A stretch of 64,000 nucleotides of DNA from an uncultured Dehalococcoidia bacterium. GTDB lineage: Bacteria; Chloroflexota; Dehalococcoidia; Lucifugimonadales; UBA3495. Location of the stretch: assembly GCA_951812625.1 (NCBI GenBank), contig CATOSP010000003.1, positions 681,335 through 745,334 on the forward strand. Reading direction: 5' to 3'. Position numbers and translations under genes: made by a program. Below the pieces are notes generated by a model. That model ran no database searches. It worked only from the letters and a program-made list of their open reading frames with translations, and had not been told where the DNA came from. The stretch's first letter is position 1; each line of letters starts with the position of its first letter. Positions 51,607 to 60,436 of this stretch are shown piece by piece.

Positions 51607-53757
51607 ATGCAAAAGCATCTGGACAAGCAACGGCTCTCCCATATACGACAAAACGATGGAAGGTCAGCCGTCGGCACCCTACGGACCGAGACTCCGGATG
51701 GGGGCGATTTTCCGCCGGATAAGTTGGCTAATGCAATCCGGCGTTCTCAGGGGTACTTCCGCTCAGTCCAGTACGATGATGGTTACTGGTGGGGGCGGTT
51801 GGAGTCTAACCCTACAATGGAAGCCGAGTACCTGATGCTCTCCTTCTTTCTGGGCAAGGAGGACCCCGTCCGCTGGAGCAAGATTTGCCGGACAATCCTG
51901 AATGAGCAGAAGGAGGACGGGTCTTGGGGTCTGTACTACGGCGCCCCAGGAGACCTCAGCACTTCCGTCGAGTGCTACTTTGCCCTCAAACTAGCCGGGG
52001 TGTCGGCCGAGTCGGACGAGATGACGCGGGCCAGGGACTTCATCCTTTCCCGTGGCGGTGTACCCAAGTGCCGCGTCTTCACCAAAATATGGCTGGCGCT
52101 GTTCGGGCAATGGGACTGGAGGGGGCTGCCCAAAATGCCGCCCGAGTTCATATTTGTCCCGCCACAACTCCCGTTCAGCGTGTACGATTTCGCCAGCTGG
52201 GCGCGGACCACGGTAGTGCCGCTGCTTATCGTGCTGAGCCGCTGCCCGACCCGCCCTGTGCCGGAATCGGCACAACTGGATGAGTTGTTTCCGCAACCAC
52301 GGGAAGAGACAGACTACTCATTGCCCAAGCCCCCAAGCGGTTCGGGTTGGGCAAAGGTGTTCTACCTGATCAACCGCGCCCTGGGGCTGTACCAGCGGTT
52401 GCCGATTGACCTATCGCGCAAGGCCGCAGAGCGTAAGGCGGTTGACTGGATACTGGAGCACCAGGAAGCAAATGGAGGCTGGGCGGGAATACAGCCGGCC
52501 TGGGTTTATTCTCTGATCGCGTTGGATGTCATGGGCTTCAAATCCGGCCACGAGGTGATCGAGAAGGGGTTCAAGGGGCTGGATGATCACGTATTGGAAG
52601 ACGAGGAGACTTTCTTCCTGCAGGGCTGCATCTCCCCAGTCTGGGACACGTGCCTCGCCCAGATAGCCTTGCTGGACTCAGGCGTAGCGCCCGAGAACCC
52701 TTTGGTGCAGAAGTCCGCCCGGTGGCTCCTGGACCGTCAGATACTGGTGCCAGGGGACTGGCAAGTACGGGCCAGGAACGTGGAGCCGGGCGGTTGGGCA
52801 TTCGAGTTCGATAATGACTGCTACCCGGACATCGACGACACTGCTGAGGTGATAATCGCTCTTGACATGGTCCGACTGGACCCAGAGGAGGAACCTCGCC
52901 GCAGGGAGGCCATCCAACGGGGTGTCAACTGGGTGCTGGCTCTCCAGAGCGATAATGGCGCTTGGGGGGCTTTTGACAAGAACAATAACCGTACCTACAT
53001 CAGCAGGCTCCCCTTCTCCGACTTCGGAGAAGTGCTGGATCCCAGCAGCGCTGACGTAACCGCTCATATCTTGGAGATGCTGGGGAGGTTGGGATACAGT
53101 CTGGACTTTCCGCCTGCCCGTCGGGCTTACGAATATATTCGACTGGAACAGGAGGAAGACGGTTCCTGGTTCGGACGCTGGGGTGTCAACCACATATACG
53201 GCGTGTCCGCCGTGCTGACCGGTCTGGCAGAAATAGGGGAGGATATGGGTCAGCCCTACATCCGGCGGGCCGTTGAATGGTTGCTTGCCCACCAGAATGA
53301 GGACGGAGGCTGGGGTGAAAGTTGCGGCTCCTATGTTGATACAGCCTTGCGGGGCCTTGGCCCCAGCACCGCGTCTCAGACCGCCTGGGCGATACTGGCC
53401 CTGATTACTGTAGGCGATCTGGACTGCGCGGGCATCGAGCGTGGCGTGGAGTACCTGATGCGTACCCAGAAGGCAGACGGGTCCTGGGACGAACCCTACT
53501 TCACGGGGACCGGATTTCCCGGGTACCGGCAGGGAGAGCGGCCCAAGCAGATGCCCAAACCGGGTGAGTTCGGCTTTCAGGGCCTAGATATGCCCGGCGG
53601 ATTCATGATCAATTACCACCTGTACCGGAACTATTGGCCATTGATGGCCCTGGGCCGCTACGCCAGGCTAACTCGAACCTCGGACAGCTTCGGGGTGAAG
53701 GTTCGGGACCGCAGACCAGGAGTTGGCCACACGAACGGGGCGGGGCAAGCGCGATGA
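51607..53757 (+). CDS. shc: Squalene-hopene cyclase
   Basis: A 716-residue membrane-associated class II terpene cyclase that converts squalene to hopene and hopanol. The catalytic DxDD motif is DIDDTA with Asp408, 410 and 411. Multiple QW repeats are visible, for example QVRARNVEPGGWAFE, QSDNGAWGAF and EEDGSWFGRWG. Length fits the family (about 630-720). ATG 51607 lies 8 bp after hpnA; a longer frame is antisense-free but would overlap it. Its stop overlaps the next gene by 4 bp. Confidence 0.95.
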   Translation: MQKHLDKQRLSHIRQNDGRSAVGTLRTETPDGGDFPPDKLANAIRRSQGYFRSVQYDDGYWWGRLESNPTMEAEYLMLSFFLGKEDPVRWSKICRTILNEQKEDGSWGLYYGAPGDLSTSVECYFALKLAGVSAESDEMTRARDFILSRGGVPKCRVFTKIWLALFGQWDWRGLPKMPPEFIFVPPQLPFSVYDFASWARTTVVPLLIVLSRCPTRPVPESAQLDELFPQPREETDYSLPKPPSGSGWAKVFYLINRALGLYQRLPIDLSRKAAERKAVDWILEHQEANGGWAGIQPAWVYSLIALDVMGFKSGHEVIEKGFKGLDDHVLEDEETFFLQGCISPVWDTCLAQIALLDSGVAPENPLVQKSARWLLDRQILVPGDWQVRARNVEPGGWAFEFDNDCYPDIDDTAEVIIALDMVRLDPEEEPRRREAIQRGVNWVLALQSDNGAWGAFDKNNNRTYISRLPFSDFGEVLDPSSADVTAHILEMLGRLGYSLDFPPARRAYEYIRLEQEEDGSWFGRWGVNHIYGVSAVLTGLAEIGEDMGQPYIRRAVEWLLAHQNEDGGWGESCGSYVDTALRGLGPSTASQTAWAILALITVGDLDCAGIERGVEYLMRTQKADGSWDEPYFTGTGFPGYRQGERPKQMPKPGEFGFQGLDMPGGFMINYHLYRNYWPLMALGRYARLTRTSDSFGVKVRDRRPGVGHTNGAGQAR

Positions 53758-54197
53758 TATGCATATCCTATTCCCGTCCGATCAACACCGAACGCGCCCC
53801 CCAGTTTATAGACATTACCGGCTGGATATCGGAGTGTGTGGCCGAATCCGGAATCAGCAATGGCTTTGTGGTGGTATATTCCAAGCATACCACCGCGGCA
53901 GTGAAGATCAACGAGAACGAACCTTTGCTCATCGCGGACATGGAGGACTTCCTGGAGAAAATGTGCCCGCGCAATGCTGATTACCGGCACAACGATTTCA
54001 GCATCCGCACGGTCAACATGACGGAGAATGAACCGCCCAATGGCCATGCTCATCTACAGCATCTGATGCTGGGAACCAGCGAGACCATCCCCATTGCGGA
54101 CGGTGTGATGCAGTGCGGCCGGTGGCAGAGTGTGTTCTTCGTTGAACTCGACCACCCACGGGCCAGGGAAGTGATGGCCCAGATAGTTGGTGAATAG
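53754..54197 (+). CDS. YjbQ/UPF0047 family protein
   Basis: A 147-residue protein with the UPF0047 signatures GFVVVYSKHTTAAVKINENE, a His-rich NGHAHLQHLMLGTSETIPI and the closing GRWQSVFFVELDHPR. Some members show thiamine phosphate synthase activity in vitro, but the biological role is unclear. Its start overlaps the squalene-hopene cyclase stop (ATGA), so it belongs to the hopanoid operon; the reason is unknown. Confidence 0.88.
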   Translation: MICISYSRPINTERAPQFIDITGWISECVAESGISNGFVVVYSKHTTAAVKINENEPLLIADMEDFLEKMCPRNADYRHNDFSIRTVNMTENEPPNGHAHLQHLMLGTSETIPIADGVMQCGRWQSVFFVELDHPRAREVMAQIVGE

Positions 54198-54225
54198 AGT
54201 TCCGGTCCACGCCAGGAGGGGTGTC

Positions 54226-55092
54226 GTGACCGGTCTTGAACTGGGTTACCAAGAGGGCCGGGCAATAACCGTCCGCGAAGCCAAGAACTTCTACTACGCC
54301 ATGCTGACCTTGCCGTCAGAACGGCGCCATGCCGTCTATGTGGCATACGCCTTCTGCCGCCATTGCGACGACACCGTGGACGCTGTAGCGTCAACTGAAG
54401 AGAAACTAGCTGGTCTGGACTATCTGCGCACGAGGCTGGACGGCGCATACGCGGGCCAGGCGCACGAACCACTGTTTATTGCGCTGGCTGACGTCGCCGA
54501 GAAATACGACATCCCCGGCGAATACTTCCATGAGCTGCTCGGGGGGATGGAGCGGGACCTCGTCCAGCACCGGTACAGCGATTTCGAGGATTTGCAGGGA
54601 TACTGCTACCAAGTGGCATCGGTTGTGGGTCTGATCTGCCTCCAGATATTCGGTTACAAGGACCCCGTGGCGAGGAATCACGCCATTGATCTCGGGTTGG
54701 CGATGCAGCTGACCAACATCACCCGGGATGTTGGTGAAGACTTCGAGATGGGCCGCATTTACCTTCCCCAGGATGAGATGGCCCGATTTGGTTACTCCGA
54801 AGACGACCTAAGCCGTGGCGTAATCAACGATGCCTTCGTCAACCTCATGCAGTTTCAAGCCGACCGGGCGCGGACCTACTTCAAGAGCGGGTTCAAACTC
54901 CCGCCGTATCTATCCCGCAGAAGCCGAGCTTGCCCTGCCATACTCGGCCAGGTCTACAGCAAGCTGCTGGAGCGTATTGAAGCGTCCGGGTTCGACGTGC
55001 TACGCCAGCGCATAGCATTGAGCAAGGCGGTCAAACTGCGGATTACTGCCCAGACGTGGTTGAGCAACGTTCTCCCAATGAGTCTCAGGTAG
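54226..55092 (+). CDS. Squalene/phytoene synthase family protein (HpnC/HpnD-like)
   Basis: A 288-residue head-to-head prenyl synthase. The first Asp motif FCRHCDDTVD spans residues 43-52, and the second is NITRDVGEDFEMGRIYLP. It condenses two farnesyl diphosphates toward presqualene diphosphate or squalene. Only one such gene is present, so either one protein performs the whole reaction or the HpnE-type oxidase lies elsewhere. GTG 54226, six bases after AGGAGG, is the best start; a TTG at 54187 would overlap the previous gene. Confidence 0.85.
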   Translation: MTGLELGYQEGRAITVREAKNFYYAMLTLPSERRHAVYVAYAFCRHCDDTVDAVASTEEKLAGLDYLRTRLDGAYAGQAHEPLFIALADVAEKYDIPGEYFHELLGGMERDLVQHRYSDFEDLQGYCYQVASVVGLICLQIFGYKDPVARNHAIDLGLAMQLTNITRDVGEDFEMGRIYLPQDEMARFGYSEDDLSRGVINDAFVNLMQFQADRARTYFKSGFKLPPYLSRRSRACPAILGQVYSKLLERIEASGFDVLRQRIALSKAVKLRITAQTWLSNVLPMSLR

Positions 55093-55137
55093 GAAGTGGG
55101 GTGGGTATAGTGACCACAGGCCGAAGGTCGAAGTAGA

Positions 55138-55809
55138 TTGGATAGGTGGGCCGAACAGCGGGATGAGCTTCATGCTGCCTGCGAGGAGATGTACCGGCGA
55201 GGGCTGGTGGGCGCATACAGCGGAAACGCCAGTATTCGCTTGGAGGGAGACTTGGAGGAGGGGTTGCTGCTGGTGACACCCACGCAGCGCCCCTATTACC
55301 GCTTGCAGCCTGAAGAACTAGTCGTTGTAGACTTGTCCGGGGAACCCATGTCCGATGGTCTGGCACCCTCATCTGAGACGGCCCTCCACCTCGAAATCTA
55401 CCGAACCAGGGAAGACGTCAACTCCGTGGTCCACACTCATTCCCTGTGCGCGTCCGCAGCGGCGGTGGCAGGCCGTGAGATTCCACCGATAGTCGACGAA
55501 ATGGTGTTCCATATCGGTGGAGGCGTCCCCATCGGTGACTACGCTTTTCCAGGTTCCGAGGAACTGGCCCTCATCGCCGCCCGGGCGATGGGTGAGCGGA
55601 ACGCGGTCCTGCTCCGGAATCACGGCGTAGTCGGGGTAGGAAACGAAATCTGGGACGCTCTGGAAGTCTGCGACCTGGTAGAGCGGGTGGCGCACATTTT
55701 TGTGCTTGCCCATGCATTTGGGCCCGGTGGGGCAAACCCCCTCCCACCAGATATAATAGCAGTGGAGCAACAACTGTTCCGGGACCGTTGCCGAGCCTCG
55801 CACCGTTAG
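55138..55809 (+). CDS. Class II aldolase/adducin family protein
   Basis: A 223-residue zinc aldolase of the fuculose-1-phosphate type. Zinc ligands are His99 and His101 (HTHS) and His162 (RNHGVV), and Glu80 (SSE) is the likely acid/base. The substrate may be a sugar phosphate. It lies 45 bp downstream of the squalene-type synthase and may act on the ribose-derived hopanoid side chain or in an unrelated pathway. The TTG start at 55138 is poorly supported. Confidence 0.82.
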   Translation: MDRWAEQRDELHAACEEMYRRGLVGAYSGNASIRLEGDLEEGLLLVTPTQRPYYRLQPEELVVVDLSGEPMSDGLAPSSETALHLEIYRTREDVNSVVHTHSLCASAAAVAGREIPPIVDEMVFHIGGGVPIGDYAFPGSEELALIAARAMGERNAVLLRNHGVVGVGNEIWDALEVCDLVERVAHIFVLAHAFGPGGANPLPPDIIAVEQQLFRDRCRASHR

Positions 55810-55919
55810 CTATTCCCAGGCAAGACGCTCGCCTCCCGCTTTGCCTCACCACAGTCTTTGTGTTCCGTTGGATTCCTGTGGCGTGGCTGCCGGTTCCGAA
55901 TTCAGGTTTCCCGTCCGGC

Positions 55920-56927
55920 ATGCCGGACGATCAAGTTGGGATGAACCAGAATCCTGAAGACACTCCCAGGGTAGTCGCCGTGACCGGTGCGTCCGGGTAC
56001 ATTGGCACTCGCCTGCTACGTATACTAGAACGCGACGGCGGTCTGGGCAAAATAGTGGCCATAGACACCCGCCCCCCAGTGGCCCCCGTACACAACATGG
56101 CCGCATACCGGATGAACGTGGCGGACACGATCGGGGACGTGTTGTCCAGCCACAGGGTCTCCACGCTCGTCCACTTGGCTTTTGTTGCCCGCCGCGGGCG
56201 CAACAGGCGGGAGACGGCGGAAGTCCGGGAAGCTAACCTAAACATCCTCAACCAGGTGCTGGACGACTGTCTTAAGTCCGGCGTAGACCATGTAGTCTAC
56301 CTCAGTTCCCACACGGTCTATGGAGCCCGAGCGGACAATCCGATTCCGCTGACAGTCAATGCGCCGGTGCGTCCTTCTTCGGGGTTCTCCTATGGGTACG
56401 ACAAGTACCTGGCCGAGCAACGCCTTGGGGAGTTTGCCCGCAGGCATGAGGACGTTGCGGTCACGGTGTTACGGACCTGTGTTGTGCTGGGGCCAACTGG
56501 CGGCGACCACTTGGCTTCGGGCATGTTCCGGCGCCTGCTTCTGGGCGTGGCCAACGCGAACCCGCCAATGCAGTTCGTGTATGAGGATGACCTGGCTCGG
56601 GTGATGGCGATTTTCATCAAGCGTCGGCTCCCCGGGTTGTTCAATGTGGCGGGGGATGGGGTGGTCTTCTACAATGAAGTGGCTCAGGTAATGGAAGGGA
56701 CCGTCATCCGGCTGCCGTCTTTCCTGGCCTATCCGGTGGCCCAACTTACATGGAACCTGGGAGCCCAGCGGGACGCTCCTGCCGCCGGCCTGGACTTTGT
56801 GCGCTATCCCATCGTAATGAGTACAACTGGTCTGCATCATGCGACAGGCTATCGATTCCGGCACACCTCGCTGGACGCAGTTACATCTTTCATTCGATAC
56901 CGGGCGGTCGAAGAACAGGTGATATAG
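55920..56927 (+). CDS. NAD-dependent epimerase/dehydratase (extended SDR)
   Basis: A protein of about 335 residues. The Rossmann motif is TGASGYIGTR and the catalytic YxxxK is YGYDKYLAEQ (Tyr-Gly-Tyr-Asp-Lys region). The SSHTVYG segment supplies Ser/Thr. It resembles sugar-nucleotide epimerases and is distinct from HpnA upstream. ATG 55920 or 55941 are the likeliest starts. It ends 4 bp before the nucleoside hydrolase, so both are probably part of the same transcript. Confidence 0.82.
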   Translation: MPDDQVGMNQNPEDTPRVVAVTGASGYIGTRLLRILERDGGLGKIVAIDTRPPVAPVHNMAAYRMNVADTIGDVLSSHRVSTLVHLAFVARRGRNRRETAEVREANLNILNQVLDDCLKSGVDHVVYLSSHTVYGARADNPIPLTVNAPVRPSSGFSYGYDKYLAEQRLGEFARRHEDVAVTVLRTCVVLGPTGGDHLASGMFRRLLLGVANANPPMQFVYEDDLARVMAIFIKRRLPGLFNVAGDGVVFYNEVAQVMEGTVIRLPSFLAYPVAQLTWNLGAQRDAPAAGLDFVRYPIVMSTTGLHHATGYRFRHTSLDAVTSFIRYRAVEEQVI

Positions 56928-56931
56928 GCAC

Positions 56932-57852
56932 GTGCAGGAACATAGGGTAGTCATAGATACAGACCCGGGAGTGGACGACGCAATCGCCATTCTAATGGCC
57001 CTTGCCTGCCCATCCTTCGAGATCGTGGGACTGACCACAGTGGGCGGCAACGTGCCCCTTGCCCGCGGAACCCGAAATGGCCTTGCATTGCTGGAGTATG
57101 CTGGTCGCGAGGATATTCCCGTGGCCGCAGGCGCAGCGCGTCCGTACCGGGGCAGTTTCCGTTACTCGTACCGTTTTCATACACCGAACGGGATAGGGCG
57201 CAGGCTGCCAAACCCAAAAACCCGGCCGGTTGAGATTGGGGCTGTGGAGTTCCTGGCCGGGGCTCTGGACCATGCGCCCAGCGGGCTGACCGTCATTGCC
57301 CTCGGCCCCCTGACCAACCTGGCCTTGCTGTTGGAGCGGTACCCGGAATCCCTTGAGCGCCTCAACTTGCTGGTCGTCATGGGCGGCGCGGTCGACGTTC
57401 CCGGTAATACGACCGCCAACGCTGAGTTCAACATCCACAGCGACGCCTACGCTGCCAACCTTGTATTGTCGCGCATGTCTCCCACCACCTTGGTCGAGCT
57501 TGGGGCATGTCGGCAGGCGGCCATAACGCGGGAGGACGTTGGGAATCTGCGGAGCAGTGGCAGGTTGGGACGGTTGGCGGCTCAGATACTGGCAAATTGG
57601 TTCGCCCGCGACGAAGGGCGGCGGAGGTTTGAGTTCTACGACCCATTGACCGTTGCTGCAGCCATCGACCCGGCAGTAATGACTGTCCGTAGGACTGGGC
57701 TGCGGGTAGAGTTGGAGGACCCAGAACTATTCGGGGCAACTCTGCCGGACTACGGAAACCCCGAGGCGGCGGTGAGCCATCAGGTAGATACGGAACGGTT
57801 CTTCGGGCTGTTGGCAGAGACGTTGGGGTTGCGCGTACAGGATCGCATTTAG
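56932..57852 (+). CDS. Inosine-uridine-type nucleoside hydrolase
   Basis: A 306-residue calcium enzyme. The signature DTDPGVDDA (9-17) starts the protein, and ALGPLTNLA, VMGGAV and NAEFNIHSDAYAAN complete the active-site set with a C-terminal YDPLT. The family splits ribonucleosides into base and ribose. Its place at the end of the hopanoid operon raises the possibility that it acts on adenosylhopane or salvages released adenosine; this is inference. Start is GTG 56932. Its stop overlaps the convergent CoA-transferase stop. Confidence 0.88.
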   Translation: MQEHRVVIDTDPGVDDAIAILMALACPSFEIVGLTTVGGNVPLARGTRNGLALLEYAGREDIPVAAGAARPYRGSFRYSYRFHTPNGIGRRLPNPKTRPVEIGAVEFLAGALDHAPSGLTVIALGPLTNLALLLERYPESLERLNLLVVMGGAVDVPGNTTANAEFNIHSDAYAANLVLSRMSPTTLVELGACRQAAITREDVGNLRSSGRLGRLAAQILANWFARDEGRRRFEFYDPLTVAAAIDPAVMTVRRTGLRVELEDPELFGATLPDYGNPEAAVSHQVDTERFFGLLAETLGLRVQDRI

Positions 57853-59240
57853 GCTTGGCCGGAATCCCGCAGAATCCGCTGGAAGTCTGGGTCGTAGGAT
57901 ACTGTCCAGCCCAGTTCAACCTGGCGTTCCAGTGATGGCACCTCTGGGACGCGGGCGCCCGCGGCAGTCTCCCCGATGGCCCCAGCCTCGCGGAGGCTGC
58001 GAGTCGCCGCGTCATCCAGCCCCATGACCTCACCAAGAACGTACTCGTTGGCCTCGCCCAGTATGGGGGCCGGGCCGCCCATCCTGACCTCCGAGTCCGA
58101 CAGTTTCCAGCCCCGGCCCAGGTATGCCCGGTGTCCCAGGCCCGTCTCCGGCGGATGCTCCACTCTCTCGAACAGGCCCCTTGCCTTGATGTGGGGATCG
58201 GTCAGCAATCCCTTTGCGTTAAGCACTGGCCCAGCAGGAACGCCGACGGCCTGCAGGCTCTCCATCACCTCGTACTGGCCCAGTGTGGACGTCCACCGGG
58301 ATACTATGTCGTCCAACTCACCCTGATGCCGCAGCCGGGACTCGGTGTTGCCAAACCTGTGTTCCGTGGCCAGGGATGGTTGCTCCATAACCCGGCACAG
58401 GGATTTCCATTCGGCGTCGTTGCGCACGGCGATGACGGCCCACTCGTCTTCACCATGGCACGGGTAGCAGCCGTGGGGCGCCATGCCGTCGTCGCGGTTT
58501 CCCATCCGGCGCGTCCTGCGTTTGTTGAAAGCGTAGTCCAGAACGCCCTCCCCGAGGAATGACACTCCCACTTGGTACATGGCGAGGTCGATCCACATCC
58601 CCCTGCCGGTGCGCGCCCGGTGCATCAACGAGGCCAGCACCGCCAGCTGCGCAGTCAGGCTGGCCAGGAAGTCGGTGTACGAGTTGCCGATCTTGTTGGG
58701 CACCTCCGCCGATGCGGGTTGCCCGTTTGTCTCAGGGGTCAGATAGCCGGTGAACGCGCCGGAGCCGTGGGTAGGTTCCAGGGCCGAGGCCATTGCCCCG
58801 AAGTTGCTCCAGGGTCCGGAATGGCCGTAGCCGGTGTTGGATACCATGATCAGGTTGGGCTTGACTGACTTCAGGCTGGCGTAGTCGAGTCCGAAACGCT
58901 GCATCACCCTGGGGGTGAAGTTTTCCATGACTACATCGCTCAACCGCACGAGATTCTTCAGTATCTCGATTGCGGCTTCGGAGCGCAGGTCCAGGGTCAG
59001 GCTGCGCTTGCCCCGGTTCAGAGTCTGGAAGGTACCGCCCTGTTCCCAGTAAAGCTCTCCCGGCTCGTTGTCAGGATAGGGGCCGTTCAGGATGCGCGTG
59101 GTGTCCATGAATCGGGTGTCGCAGGTATCGATCTTGATGACCTCGGCCCCCATGTCGGCCAGGTACGATGCGGCGAAGGGCATGGCGAAAACGCGGCTGA
59201 GGTCCACTACCCGGATCCCGGCAAGTGGCGCGCTTGCCAT
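57849..59240 (-). CDS. CaiB/BaiF type III CoA-transferase, subunit with catalytic Asp
   Basis: A 463-residue class III CoA-transferase. The N-terminal PLAGIRVVDLSRVFAMPFAASYLADMGAEVIKID is the family opening. The CoA-carrying Asp appears to be Asp190 in YTDFLASLTAQL. A second Rossmann domain and MEQPSLATEHRFGN follow. It is translationally coupled (TGATG) to the next gene upstream, a paralog lacking the Asp, suggesting a heterodimer. The substrate is an unknown organic acid. Confidence 0.87.
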   Translation of the reverse strand: MASAPLAGIRVVDLSRVFAMPFAASYLADMGAEVIKIDTCDTRFMDTTRILNGPYPDNEPGELYWEQGGTFQTLNRGKRSLTLDLRSEAAIEILKNLVRLSDVVMENFTPRVMQRFGLDYASLKSVKPNLIMVSNTGYGHSGPWSNFGAMASALEPTHGSGAFTGYLTPETNGQPASAEVPNKIGNSYTDFLASLTAQLAVLASLMHRARTGRGMWIDLAMYQVGVSFLGEGVLDYAFNKRRTRRMGNRDDGMAPHGCYPCHGEDEWAVIAVRNDAEWKSLCRVMEQPSLATEHRFGNTESRLRHQGELDDIVSRWTSTLGQYEVMESLQAVGVPAGPVLNAKGLLTDPHIKARGLFERVEHPPETGLGHRAYLGRGWKLSDSEVRMGGPAPILGEANEYVLGEVMGLDDAATRSLREAGAIGETAAGARVPEVPSLERQVELGWTVSYDPDFQRILRDSGQA

Positions 59241-60436
59241 CAGATGGCTCCCGACTCTTTCAACGCGGTCAATTGCCCTTTGCTGTAGCCCAATTCCTCC
59301 CCATAGACCTCCCGGTTGTGCTGGCCCAGAAGCGGAGCCGGGTAGCGGACTTCAAATGGACCCTCCGAAAGGGTCGGCCCCATGCCGGGATATTTGGCGA
59401 CGCCGGCGGCAGGATGGTCCACCTCTACGTAGAAGCCCCGCTCCCGCAATTGAGGGCAGTCGAACAGGTCCCCGGCGTCCTGGGCCATGCCGAACACCAG
59501 CCGCCGCTCCCCTGACGCCTGGAACAACGGCTTGCGGTCCCACGTCGCCAGCCCTTCTATCAACAGTGCCTTCAGTTCCTCGCCGTGTTCGACGCGCCCC
59601 GCACCCGATTCAAACTTCTCCTGTTGCAACGCCTCCAAGCCGATCAGTTCGGCCACGGTAGACCAGGGCTGAGAACCCTGTACGGATGGAACGACATAGC
59701 CATCGCGGGCGGGCATAAGCTCCTCGAAGCCTGAACCGCGTACCGGACGGCGGCCCTTGATCGCGCCCATGTAGTCGTAGAACGGGACTGCCTGCACCAG
59801 GTGAGTGGAGAGACACTCGACTGCCGACACGTCCACCTGCTGACCTATACCTGTGCTCATGCGGTGGAACAGGGCGGCAACGGTGGCGACGGCGGAGTTT
59901 GCCCCAGCCACGTAGAGGGACTGGTTGAGGGAGTTGCGCAGCGGCTCCCTGTCCGAGTCGCCGGAGTGGTACATCAGGCCGCTCATGGCGCAGATAACGA
60001 TGTCGGTGGCGGAAAAGTCGCGGTAGGGGCCGGTCAACCCAAAGGCGGTGATGGAGGTGGCCACCACCCCCGGATTTACCTGAGCCAGCAAATCATAGTC
60101 CAAACCCAGGCTTTCGGCCTCTTGCGGGGAAAACCCGTGGACAACAACGTCCGCTTCCCGGAGCAGCCCGCTCCAGACCTCCCTCCCCGACTCGCATGAT
60201 ATGTCCAGGGTGACGCCCCGCTTGTTGGTGTTGAGATACAGGAAAGGTATGCTCTTTTCCGGGTGAGGCTCGTCACCGGCGAAGGGGCCTGTGAGCCGGG
60301 CAGGGTCTCCCTCACCGGGCGGCTCCACCTTTACCACGTCTGCGCCATAGTCGGCCAGCAGCCGGGCGCAGAACGGGGCCGCAATCTCGGGGCCCATATC
60401 CAGGACACGGATGCCCTCCAGCAGCCCGAGGGCCAT
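59240..60436 (-). CDS. CaiB/BaiF type III CoA-transferase, subunit apparently lacking the catalytic Asp
   Basis: A 398-residue paralog of the downstream gene with opening LLEGIRVLDMGPEIAAPFCARLLADYGADVVKVE. At the position of the catalytic Asp the sequence reads NQSLYVAG; aligned by eye, Asp is replaced by Ser173. The rest (GQQVDVSAVECLSTHL) is intact. Heteromeric CoA-transferases such as the benzylsuccinate and malate enzymes use one such non-catalytic partner. It is coupled to MaoC upstream and the other subunit downstream by TGATG overlaps. Confidence 0.85.
   Translation of the reverse strand: MALGLLEGIRVLDMGPEIAAPFCARLLADYGADVVKVEPPGEGDPARLTGPFAGDEPHPEKSIPFLYLNTNKRGVTLDISCESGREVWSGLLREADVVVHGFSPQEAESLGLDYDLLAQVNPGVVATSITAFGLTGPYRDFSATDIVICAMSGLMYHSGDSDREPLRNSLNQSLYVAGANSAVATVAALFHRMSTGIGQQVDVSAVECLSTHLVQAVPFYDYMGAIKGRRPVRGSGFEELMPARDGYVVPSVQGSQPWSTVAELIGLEALQQEKFESGAGRVEHGEELKALLIEGLATWDRKPLFQASGERRLVFGMAQDAGDLFDCPQLRERGFYVEVDHPAAGVAKYPGMGPTLSEGPFEVRYPAPLLGQHNREVYGEELGYSKGQLTALKESGAI

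Noticed and set aside
54187..54225. Earlier TTG start for the squalene-synthase-type gene
   Set aside because: It would overlap the YjbQ gene and lacks a ribosome binding site, while AGGAGG precedes GTG 54226 at ideal spacing.
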